Below, piece after piece: positions 17,555 through 24,947 of a DNA stretch of 41,756 nt. The number at the start of each line of letters is the position of its first letter. Position 1 is the stretch's first letter. Location: positions 1 through 41,756 of the forward strand of contig CAZDVW010000015.1 in NCBI GenBank assembly GCA_964509205.1, read 5' to 3'. This stretch comes from Duodenibacillus sp964509205 (lineage in GTDB: Bacteria; Pseudomonadota; Gammaproteobacteria; Burkholderiales; Burkholderiaceae_F). The notes beneath the pieces are model-generated. The model worked only from the letters and a program-made list of their open reading frames with translations, was not told where the DNA came from and searched no databases. The translations under genes and the position numbers were made by a program.

Positions 17555-18352
17555 TCAATATTTCTCCTTGTTGGCTGTGAGCAGTAATTCTTGTGCGATG
17601 ATGTTTGTCAGATCGCGTGCAGCAAGAGCAAAACTCCTGTCATGTTTTAAAAAAGTTTCTGGATCCAGTCGGCATCTGACTGATAGGCGCACGCTGGGTC
17701 GCCTTTCCGGGACGGAGTACCACGGGATCGTTTTTCCAAGCCAATGCTCGGTACACTCGATATGCAATGCAACAGCCGGAACATTGCATCGCAGCGCAAT
17801 CTGTGCAGCACCTCGATGTAATTTTGGTTTTGTTCCGGGAGTTGTCCGCGTTCCCTCCGGGAAAATAAGAATCGCGTCGCCTCGTTTAAGGTGATCTTGA
17901 CATTGTTGCATGACACGATCCGAGTCGTCATTAAGAATGTAGCCGCAAGCGGTGATGATTCCGTGCAAAAACGGGTTTTTCAACAGACTGGCTCGGACGA
18001 TGCAATCGATATTTGTCAATTGCGATGCGATGAAAACGTAATCCAACAGCGTAGGATGATTGGCAACTAATACGATCCCTTTTTGTCTGTTGAGATTGCT
18101 TAAATCATCGGCGTTAAAGTTCATGATGCCGGTGTTCGTCAGAAAGGAGATGAACAATCGAAAGGCACCGCTGACAAGATGCCTGGATTGATATTGCCTC
18201 TGAATTTCATTCTGGGAAAGAAGACGAAGAAGGGGAAAACAGATTGTCATCAAGACGACTGCCCCGACGCCAAAAATAAAATAAGCCAACCAGGTTGCTA
18301 TATATCGTTGCAGCAACGAAATGATTGATTCCGGAGCGTGTTCATTCATCAT
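17555..18352 (-). CDS. apeD: 1-acylglycerol-3-phosphate-type acyltransferase
   Basis: LPLAT/PlsC-like membrane-associated acyltransferase, 265 residues. Seen: an N-terminal hydrophobic segment (residues 20-45), catalytic NHPTLLD (H99, D104) and FPEGTR at 164-169. It transfers an acyl chain to a hydroxyl acceptor; in the APE pathway a second acyltransferase besides the domain in apeJ. It overlaps apeC by 11 bases. Two adjacent ATG codons (18352 and 18349) are possible starts. Confidence 0.85.
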   Translation of the reverse strand: MMNEHAPESIISLLQRYIATWLAYFIFGVGAVVLMTICFPLLRLLSQNEIQRQYQSRHLVSGAFRLFISFLTNTGIMNFNADDLSNLNRQKGIVLVANHPTLLDYVFIASQLTNIDCIVRASLLKNPFLHGIITACGYILNDDSDRVMQQCQDHLKRGDAILIFPEGTRTTPGTKPKLHRGAAQIALRCNVPAVALHIECTEHWLGKTIPWYSVPERRPSVRLSVRCRLDPETFLKHDRSFALAARDLTNIIAQELLLTANKEKY

Positions 18353-19043
18353 GTGAACACTTCCAATGCCAGCAACGGTTGCCTGATGTCACAGAGAATG
18401 TTGCGCATCCCGACAGGTAGTTACGGAAAAATTGAACGACGTCCGGTTCGGAAGGTTCTTGCTCCGCGATTGGCTCGGATGTACCAGAACAACCTTCCCC
18501 AGCTTTTATCAACATAGCGAAAGCATAGGTTTGTGCTTGGGGCGGAAGCCGAGAGCCAAGGAGGGGAGGAAGGGCATTTTCGTAATCAACAATCAAGACA
18601 AGGGACTTGCCGTCTGCCAAAAAATTAGTGGCTTCGAATAAAGCGGCTTCCCAGGTATTTGGACCTGCTACCACGCTCGAGGCAGGGATATGCAGTTTAT
18701 TTTGGATCGTGAAAACGCCCGCCGCTGCGTTATGAACGCTCATTGTGAAGTCGGTCGGAGAGGGATCGCAATCTTTTGCAATGTTGACCAGTATTTTTTC
18801 TCCGCGCGGCATTTCCGCATGGCGGCTTGCAAAAACAACGGCATCGAATGTCTGAGCTTTTGATAACTGCATGGCACACTCGACCGCATATCGGCATCCC
18901 GAACTTAAGCGTCGTGCTGTCATCATGGGAAGCAGACTTGGCGCTGAAAGGGAATGCGCCTCACAAGAAGAATCCCATTGCCTCGGAGTTTTCAGATTTG
19001 GGTGGATGCCGAAGCAATCAACAATGGTGAAAGCAATTTGCAT
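18342..19043 (-). CDS. apeC: Chain length factor-like protein ApeC (ketosynthase N-terminal homologue)
   Basis: 233 residues from ATG 19043, four bases after the methyltransferase stop; an upstream extension to 19130 lies inside that gene and is unlikely. The protein resembles only the N-terminal half of a ketosynthase (Ketosynth_2 type). At the place of the nucleophile it has SVHNAAAG, with Asn105 instead of Cys, so it cannot condense by itself. In studied systems it pairs with ApeO and sets chain length. The residue swap is seen directly; the pairing is family knowledge. Confidence 0.82.
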   Translation of the reverse strand: MQIAFTIVDCFGIHPNLKTPRQWDSSCEAHSLSAPSLLPMMTARRLSSGCRYAVECAMQLSKAQTFDAVVFASRHAEMPRGEKILVNIAKDCDPSPTDFTMSVHNAAAGVFTIQNKLHIPASSVVAGPNTWEAALFEATNFLADGKSLVLIVDYENALPPLLGSRLPPQAQTYAFAMLIKAGEGCSGTSEPIAEQEPSEPDVVQFFRNYLSGCATFSVTSGNRCWHWKCSHDE

Positions 19044-19047
19044 GGTA

Positions 19048-20112
19048 TTAACGCGCCTTGCAGATAAGAAGCGAATGTCCTGTTCCGATGCGGTTGTGAA
19101 CAGCCTCCAGACAAAGTCCGGCTTTTTCAATCATTCGCTGAAAGTCAGTCAAGTGGTAGAAGCGGCTGTATCCGTTTGCAATGGCGGTGAAATAGAGGGA
19201 GAAGGCAGCCAAACAACTGTTTCCGATATCAAAGGGCTGTTCCCCAATCAAGGGTTCCAAGATAAAGATCCTTGCATCACGGCGCATAACCTTGGAAATT
19301 TTTTGCAGAATTGAGACAACTTGGGACTCAGAAAAACAATCCAAAAACTGGCTCATCCACCAAACGTCAGCGTTGTTGTCTGGAAGCGGAAGACTCGACA
19401 GGATATCGACAGGTTCTGTGCCAATTCTTTTAGACAGCCCATGTTCTTCAATGCTTTTTTTTGCAACGTCGCATTGCTCTGGCAAATCGTAAATCGTAAC
19501 GTGGACGGAATCATCAAATTCGCAACATTTCTGTGCAAACTTTCCTGTATTGCCGCCGATGTCATTGATTGTTTTTGGTGATGTTTCAAAGACAAAGGGC
19601 AAACTTTCGTTGTATGCGGTGTCTGAATAAAAGTGGTCAAATCGGAACCAGCTTGATTTTGCGGGTTCTAAGAGTTTGGAAATAATTGGGTAGATTGTCT
19701 GTGCATTGCCCAATGTATTGAGACCTTTCGGAGAACCCTTTTTCAGTGACTCTTTGAGATAGGCAAGTCCTTGGTAGCAAACATTTTGTGCAAATTCAAA
19801 ATTGGCACGAGTCATCTTGTCATGTAATAAGAAATATGCAATCTTAGACGCATGCAATTTGCCCTCGGCATCCTCTTCCAGCAAGTTAAAGGCAAGTCCA
19901 GAATCGACCAACACACGGACAGCATAGGATGACAATTTAAGATGCTCGCAGAGTTCTTTGATGTCAGCGCCTTTTGAATTCTTATCCAAATAATTCAACA
20001 CGCCTAAATCAAGCAGACATGCAGCCGCCTGAAATTCGAAAGGTGCACAACTCAAACGATTAGCTTTTTCAATTGCGGAGAAAGCCGAGAACGGTTCTTT
20101 TTTCTTTGACAT
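19048..20112 (-). CDS. apeB: SAM-dependent O-methyltransferase of the APE operon
   Basis: 354 residues from ATG 20112 (a TTG two codons earlier is in frame). Layout is that of plant-type/Methyltransf_2 enzymes: N-terminal winged-helix dimerisation region with F-E-F-Q-A-A-A-C-L-L-D-L-G-V, then a SAM fold with motif I NDIGGNTGKFA and a later W-M-S-Q-F-L-D-C-F-S block in place of the usual W-x-L-H-D-W. It probably methylates the hydroxyl of the aryl head group. The catalytic His of plant enzymes is not obvious at that block, so the exact chemistry is unsure. Confidence 0.8.
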   Translation of the reverse strand: MSKKKEPFSAFSAIEKANRLSCAPFEFQAAACLLDLGVLNYLDKNSKGADIKELCEHLKLSSYAVRVLVDSGLAFNLLEEDAEGKLHASKIAYFLLHDKMTRANFEFAQNVCYQGLAYLKESLKKGSPKGLNTLGNAQTIYPIISKLLEPAKSSWFRFDHFYSDTAYNESLPFVFETSPKTINDIGGNTGKFAQKCCEFDDSVHVTIYDLPEQCDVAKKSIEEHGLSKRIGTEPVDILSSLPLPDNNADVWWMSQFLDCFSESQVVSILQKISKVMRRDARIFILEPLIGEQPFDIGNSCLAAFSLYFTAIANGYSRFYHLTDFQRMIEKAGLCLEAVHNRIGTGHSLLICKAR

Positions 20113-20140
20113 GGGCAACGGCCGATTGAAGAAGTTCTAA

Positions 20141-20542
20141 TTACCTCGATAAAAAGTTAAATTCGAAGAGAATTTGTTTGTTTAAATTCCGTATCCATTG
20201 ATTGTATTTTGGGTGAACCGAATCGGGACCTTTCAATAATGTTGTCATCGGGTTGATCGCGATTGAGAACTGCTTCGTGTCGAAAGTGACGTCGCAGGCA
20301 GCTACGTGTCTCCCCTTTACATGCTTTAGAGTTATTTTGCCGTCAGACTCATCAACGATTGTCCATCCCTTCACCTGCCCGGCTCGAACAATCGCATTTC
20401 GGACTGTTTCAAGCGTAGTTTTTTCTGAATTGTTCGTCAGTGGGGTTGTGAGATTTAAGATTGGAGCACTGCGCCCCCAAGACAAAGAAGGGAGAGACGC
20501 AAGCCCAGCCATAGTCCAAAGTAAAAATTGGCGACGTTTCAT
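20141..20542 (-). CDS. apeA: Small exported protein, first gene of the APE operon
   Basis: 133 residues with an N-terminal export signal that begins MKRRQFLLW, twin-arginine-like, then a hydrophobic stretch and S-W-G before the mature part. A good AGGAAG lies seven bases before the ATG. The mature protein is small and beta-rich in appearance (ITLKHVKGRH, ACDVTFDTKQF). I do not recognise a domain. Its position 28 bases before apeB and on the same strand fits apeA of 18-gene APE loci; the symbol rests on gene order. Confidence 0.65.
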   Translation of the reverse strand: MKRRQFLLWTMAGLASLPSLSWGRSAPILNLTTPLTNNSEKTTLETVRNAIVRAGQVKGWTIVDESDGKITLKHVKGRHVAACDVTFDTKQFSIAINPMTTLLKGPDSVHPKYNQWIRNLNKQILFEFNFLSR

Positions 20543-20736
20543 TCGATCTTCCTATTTGATTGTGATGTTGGAAAAATCTCTGCTGGAAATATAACCAATA
20601 GTTGGGAATTTGCATGGTTTTTTGAGGAGCAATGAACTGCACGGGGGAGGGATACGTCTTTCCAGAGGACGTTCTCTGGATCCGTTCTGACTGTGGAGGT
20701 TCTGGCAAGGAACCAATGTTTTACAGCTTCAGTGGT
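20543..20736 (-). promoter_or_regulatory. Upstream region of the APE operon, likely promoter
   Basis: About 190 non-coding bases between the dcuC-like gene terminator and the first APE gene. All 18 downstream genes are co-directional with overlaps or very short gaps, so the main promoter should lie here. A perfect inverted repeat CCAGAG-6-CTCTGG sits at 20662-20679 and could be an operator. No convincing -35/-10 pair was found. Confidence 0.4.
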
Positions 20737-20770
20737 AAAAAAAGCCTGGACAGAGTTCACTTGTCCAGGC
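20737..20770 (-). terminator. Rho-independent terminator after the dcuC-like gene
   Basis: On the minus strand GCCTGGACA (20770-20762) pairs perfectly with TGTCCAGGC (20752-20744) around a nine-base loop, followed by seven T (20743-20737). It ends the lyase-dcuC transcript and insulates the APE operon downstream. Confidence 0.88.
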
Positions 20771-20820
20771 GAAAGTTTCAAGAGAGGGAGGGGTCTCTCT
20801 TTAAGGTCAAACAAAGTTTG

Positions 20821-22092
20821 TCAAATAAACATTGCGATTGTCACAACGATTAATGCGGCAATCGTCGGAAGAGCATTGCGTTTGACAATTTCCATCGGGT
20901 TGATTCCGGCTAAACCTGCGCAGATGATGGCGGCACCGGCCACAGGAGACATTGTGCGGCCAAGACCGGCAGCGATTTGGGCAACAGAGCCGAGTTCGAT
21001 AATACCTAAGCCGAAATCAGCAGCGTGCGGCGTGATGGCGCCGTTAAAGGCCAAGGCTGCGGCATTGCCGGAACCGGTGACGGCTGCCATGATGAAGGGG
21101 CCGGCCGCGGCTGCGACCTGCGCAACGGATTGCGATCCTTTCATGGCATTAATGAGGACATCAATCATTCCCATGGATTTCATACCGGCGCAGAAGAAGG
21201 CGGCAGCCGCAATCAGAATAACGACCTCGCTGAAGCCGTCGCCGGCGCCTTTACAGAATTTCTTGGAAGCTTCGCCGAGATTCGGGCGTGTGATGACAAA
21301 GGCAATGGCGCAACCGATCAGCATGGCTACCGGCACACTCATGTAGGGGATCCAGCCCACTTGTTTGGAACTGATGACAAGAAGGACAAGCGGAATGACG
21401 GGAACCAATGCATAAAGGTAATTTACCTTGATATCGGCTTTGGATTGAACCGATTTCTCTTCTTGGTTCGGCACATAAGAACCCACGCCTTCTTTGCGGA
21501 AGAGAGAGATTCCGACCAACACGAGCGTTGCGGCAATCAGACCGAAGATGCAGGGCCAGAATTCCGTTGCAATCACCGTCATGACGTCGGTCTTTGCAAT
21601 TTCAGCGACCTGCGGGTTAAACATCAGTCCGGGGCTGACGACCGAACCCCATGTACCCAAATAAACGGCTGATGCGGCCATTGCGGGTTTAACGCGCAAG
21701 GCAATCAGCGTCGGAATGAGGAGCACGCCGACAGCGGCAGCTATTCCGCCTGCGGACGGAAGCGCGATGTTAAGAAACCACGTGATGATGACTGCACCGG
21801 GGATGATGATGAAAGGAACCCGACGCAGGGGCTGAACAAGAGCAGCGACGAGGTGATCCGAGCACTTCGTGTAGACCATCAAGGCGCCGAAGCCCATCAC
21901 GATCGTGATGGTGGGAACCAGTCCGCCGTTTACAAGTTGTTTGACGAAAGCGTTGACAGAACCGCCTAAATCGCCGCCGATAAGCGCCATGAGCGCACCG
22001 GCAAGGGTGAGAACAATACGTGCTTCATAGTTTTTAAAGATCAGCCAGAACGTCAAAATGACGATGGCTATGCCAAGCCAAAACATCCACAT
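20821..22092 (-). CDS. DcuC-like C4-dicarboxylate carrier
   Basis: Inner membrane carrier of 423 residues with about 11-12 helices. Seen: family blocks N-I-A-L-P-S-A-G-G-I-A-A-A, Y-L-G-T-W-G-S-V-V-S-P-G and, near the end, TGSGNAAALAFNGAITPHA and GRTMSPVAGA. These fit the DcuC branch of the ion transporter superfamily, though E. coli DcuC is a little longer (about 460). Members exchange or export succinate and fumarate during anaerobic growth. It follows the ArgH-like lyase by 24 bases with AAGGAGAAAA as ribosome binding site, so both are probably one operon. Substrate exchange with the lyase is inference. Confidence 0.8.
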   Translation of the reverse strand: MWMFWLGIAIVILTFWLIFKNYEARIVLTLAGALMALIGGDLGGSVNAFVKQLVNGGLVPTITIVMGFGALMVYTKCSDHLVAALVQPLRRVPFIIIPGAVIITWFLNIALPSAGGIAAAVGVLLIPTLIALRVKPAMAASAVYLGTWGSVVSPGLMFNPQVAEIAKTDVMTVIATEFWPCIFGLIAATLVLVGISLFRKEGVGSYVPNQEEKSVQSKADIKVNYLYALVPVIPLVLLVISSKQVGWIPYMSVPVAMLIGCAIAFVITRPNLGEASKKFCKGAGDGFSEVVILIAAAAFFCAGMKSMGMIDVLINAMKGSQSVAQVAAAAGPFIMAAVTGSGNAAALAFNGAITPHAADFGLGIIELGSVAQIAAGLGRTMSPVAGAAIICAGLAGINPMEIVKRNALPTIAALIVVTIAMFI

Positions 22093-22116
22093 AAAAGTTT
22101 TCTCCTTTAAAGGTTG

Positions 22117-23598
22117 TTATCGATTTAGGGCCTTAAAACACTGATCTAGTGTTTCGTGTGCCTCTTTTAATTGTTTTCTTTTTCCAGAAAGCCACTCCTC
22201 GTCGGCCGTAAGGCGTTCCTCTTGAGCATTGAGCAAAGAGGCGACGGCGTCCGGAGCGGGGCCGCCCTTTCCGAGCCGGGTCTTAACAACAAATTCCGGA
22301 GAGAGGCTTTCGCGAAGTTCCGATTCGGTAAGCGGCAGTTCGCCGGCTTCACCCTCGAGGCGTTTGACAACGTCTCGATAAATTTCTTTGGCCTTTTCAT
22401 AGGGAAAGTTTTCCGGAATCCAGCCGTTTTGACGCGCAGCGGTCACCATCTCGCTTGAGAAGTTATGTCCGACACGGAAGGGAAGGTGGAACCGATGCTG
22501 CAGAACCTCTGCTAAAGCCATCGTGGTCGTCCAGTCGTTTTTGAGTTCCTCGAGCGCACGTTGCGGGTGCACGCGCAACATTGAGAAGGCCCAATCGGCC
22601 AATTTGAGCATATGCACGGCATCGACGAACACGCGCGTGTTGTCTTCTGAGACAGATTCTTTGTTGTCGTACATGCCTAAATTGAGATTGTGCGCACGGA
22701 TGAAGGCTGTCTGCATTTCTCCGATGACGTCACTGGCCTTTGTACGGGTTTTTTGGATGATTCCCGGATTGCGTTTTTGCGGCATTGCAGATGAGGCGTA
22801 GGCAGCCCCCGAGTCCAAGAGCAACCAGGGCCGAACCTGGGAGTATTGCTGGGCAATATCCTGCATGAGCGTGCCGATCCGCACGGCCACATTTCCTGCG
22901 ATGGAAGCAGCTTCGAGCGGAACGTCAAAAAGGCTCACCTGAGAACTGTCGAGGCCGTTTGTAATGGGGCTGTCAAAGCCGAGAAGCTCGGCTAAACGGG
23001 GTCGATTGAGAGGCCAGGATGAATTGGCGAGAACGCCGGAACCCAAGGCACAGGCGTTGACGTGGCTCCAAAGGTGGATCAGACGGTCGGCGTCTCGCTC
23101 GAACGACTCAAGAAAGGCTGACAAGTAAAACGCCAACGTAATGGGCATGGCCTGAACACCGTTTGTGTAGGCGGGCATCCATGTTTCTGTGTTTTCCTTG
23201 GCAAGAGCAAGCAGGCGATGCCTGAAAGCGTTTAGGTTTTCCGTGAAATCTGCCACAGATTCACGCAGTCGGGCTTGATTCAGTGTGGCGAAGATATCTT
23301 GACGGCTTCGCCCCGTGTGGATGAGCGTGGCGAGTTGACCGCAGGATTCAATGAGAAGTTTTTCCAACGGCATAATGTCCGAAATTGCAGGCATGGACTT
23401 CTGCTTTTCTTCGGCGGCGATCTGCGCTTTGGCAATCGTTGCGGCTTCTTCGTCGGTCACGATGCCTTCTTCGTGGAGCATCACAAGAGAGGCACGGTTG
23501 ATTCGGTTTTGCCAGTATCCCCAAGTCTTTTGAGCGGCTTCGTCGCTTGTCGCATCCAAACGGTCACAACCCCAGGGAATCGTATTCATTGGTTTCAT
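22117..23598 (-). CDS. ArgH-superfamily lyase of unknown substrate
   Basis: 493 residues from ATG 23598, chosen because GAGGAG lies seven bases upstream; a longer frame to 23625 has no such site. It belongs to the aspartase/fumarase superfamily, closest in pattern to argininosuccinate lyase: HTGRSRQD at 94-101 and the signature SSAMPQKRNPG at 269-279. The TH-x-Q motif of ArgH reads YTNGVQ (144-149), so the usual catalytic histidine is missing. A true argH lies at 3809. It should therefore cleave another C-N or similar bond to yield fumarate, as EDDS lyase does in this family. Pairing with a DcuC-like carrier and a divergent LysR gene supports a catabolic role. Confidence 0.8.
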   Translation of the reverse strand: MKPMNTIPWGCDRLDATSDEAAQKTWGYWQNRINRASLVMLHEEGIVTDEEAATIAKAQIAAEEKQKSMPAISDIMPLEKLLIESCGQLATLIHTGRSRQDIFATLNQARLRESVADFTENLNAFRHRLLALAKENTETWMPAYTNGVQAMPITLAFYLSAFLESFERDADRLIHLWSHVNACALGSGVLANSSWPLNRPRLAELLGFDSPITNGLDSSQVSLFDVPLEAASIAGNVAVRIGTLMQDIAQQYSQVRPWLLLDSGAAYASSAMPQKRNPGIIQKTRTKASDVIGEMQTAFIRAHNLNLGMYDNKESVSEDNTRVFVDAVHMLKLADWAFSMLRVHPQRALEELKNDWTTTMALAEVLQHRFHLPFRVGHNFSSEMVTAARQNGWIPENFPYEKAKEIYRDVVKRLEGEAGELPLTESELRESLSPEFVVKTRLGKGGPAPDAVASLLNAQEERLTADEEWLSGKRKQLKEAHETLDQCFKALNR

Positions 23599-23842
23599 GC
23601 CCAAACTCCTCAAGACATTGCACACGGTTTGAGTATAGGGAGGCGATTTCCAGGAAGCGTATCAATTTTATTTCTTGTATTCGTGTCAATTTTTTTGCAT
23701 ACAGTCATCTCCTTATCTGCAATCCCAAAAAGCATGAAATTGCTTTAAATAATTCGAGAATTTTTCGTATTTTTTATGAATTTTCGTGATATATTTATTA
23801 CGATGTTTCGTATAAAATTCATTACATATAGGGAAAATACCT
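23599..23842. promoter_or_regulatory. Divergent promoter region of lyase and lysR, with palindromic operator
   Basis: A 244-base spacer, very A/T-rich at 23740-23830. Seen: an inverted repeat ATGAATTTT (23776-23784) / AAAATTCAT (23814-23822). Inside it is a near-palindrome CGTGATA-4-TATTACG (23785-23802). LysR regulators normally bind such sites between divergent genes, so this is the likely binding region and overlaps both promoters. Confidence 0.6.
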
Positions 23843-24808
23843 ATGTCCGATGGAAAGCGTCCGCTCCAACAAGATCTGACAAAGTGGCAACTGCTTTTCT
23901 CCGTTCTTGAAGAAGGGTCGGTTGCCAAGGCAGCTGTTAAAAACCAGACAGATCGACCGCAACTGTCTCGTCTTATTAAGCAATTGGAAACGGAAATCGG
24001 CCGTCCGCTTTTTACGAGACGAGGACGCAATATTGTTCCGACGCAACTGGCTTTGGAAGCGAAGGAAACTCTCTCGCCTTTGATCGCAAGCTTTAATGAT
24101 CAGCTCAAGTGGTTAGTGCGCAGTCCTGACTCGCTTAAAGGCAATATTCGGCTCGGCGCCATGCCCGGATTCATGCAAAACGAGATTGTTCCGCTTGTAG
24201 TGGAATTTCAAAAAACCTATCCGGATATCTCCTTTGATGTTCAGTCAGAAGAAGACCCTGAAATTCTCATGAACGGATGTTCGGACGTCGTGTTTTATTA
24301 TGGACCTCGGGGGCGAAGCGGACTCGTCGAGCACTGGGTAACTCGGTCTCTTTTCGTTGCGTGTGCTTCCCCTGAGTACCTGCGAAAGGCCGGATTTCCC
24401 AAAACACCGGCTGATCTCGTTCAGCATTCAGGCATTATCTTTACGGGATCGTGCCGACCGCATCAGGAAGTCCTCCAGTTGGGAACCGATGAGGTGCACT
24501 ACCGCTGGAAGTCCAAAATTCGCTTTAACAATATTCTTTCGGCAAAAACGGCGGCTGTTAACGGGGCAGGCGTCCTTTTGGATTGCCCGGCTCATCATTG
24601 TTTTAACGAGATCGTTCGCGGTGACCTTGTCCCTGTTTTGGAGGGCTGGCACGTCCCCAATCTCGAAAATTACATCGGAGCTACCGCCGAGGCGTCTTCA
24701 TTAAAGCGTGTTGCGACCTTCATTGACTGGTATATCCGCCGTCGCCGTGAGATCGAAAGTGCAATGATCCGTCGACTCCAATGGGAGTTCGGCGTTGTCG
24801 TATCCTGA
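23843..24808 (+). CDS. LysR-family transcriptional regulator
   Basis: 321 residues. N-terminal winged helix-turn-helix at about 10-70 (GSVAKAAVKNQTDRPQLSRLIKQLE), followed by the F-T-R-R-G wing typical of LysR proteins and a C-terminal periplasmic-binding-like effector domain (I-R-L-G-A-M-P-G onwards). It is divergent from the lyase gene across 244 bases, so it most likely controls the lyase-dcuC operon in response to the substrate or a product. Weak ribosome binding site (TAGGGA). The C-terminal R-R-R-E-I-E-S tail is somewhat longer than usual. Confidence 0.88.
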   Translation: MSDGKRPLQQDLTKWQLLFSVLEEGSVAKAAVKNQTDRPQLSRLIKQLETEIGRPLFTRRGRNIVPTQLALEAKETLSPLIASFNDQLKWLVRSPDSLKGNIRLGAMPGFMQNEIVPLVVEFQKTYPDISFDVQSEEDPEILMNGCSDVVFYYGPRGRSGLVEHWVTRSLFVACASPEYLRKAGFPKTPADLVQHSGIIFTGSCRPHQEVLQLGTDEVHYRWKSKIRFNNILSAKTAAVNGAGVLLDCPAHHCFNEIVRGDLVPVLEGWHVPNLENYIGATAEASSLKRVATFIDWYIRRRREIESAMIRRLQWEFGVVVS

Positions 24809-24851
24809 CCGACGTGCGCCGAACGGTTAGGGGAGAGAAAACACCAGCCGT

Positions 24852-24857
24852 TATAAT
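24852..24857 (+). promoter_or_regulatory. Possible -10 element of hemCD
   Basis: TATAAT matches the consensus -10 exactly and lies 90 bases before the hemC start, in the only gap between lysR and hemC. No good -35 box is found 16-18 bases upstream (AGGGGA), so this is weak support. Confidence 0.35.
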
Positions 24858-24947
24858 TGACCGACGGCGGTATTTGCCGCATGGCTTTCTTTAATCCTTC
24901 CGATAAGACGGTGCGGTCGGCAGCAAAAGCGGGGATGGGTCATCAGA

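Noticed and set aside
20693..21672. Two plus-strand open frames of about 215 codons opposite the dcuC-like gene
   Set aside because: Low-complexity antisense translations (Ala/Ile/Pro-rich or Gly/Asp/Asn-rich) of a membrane protein gene; the minus frame has clear family motifs.
3809..23598. Two ArgH-family genes flanking the APE operon as possible recombination repeats
   Set aside because: They are in the same direction, but their sequences are too different outside short motifs to act as homologous repeats; a coincidence of location is simpler.
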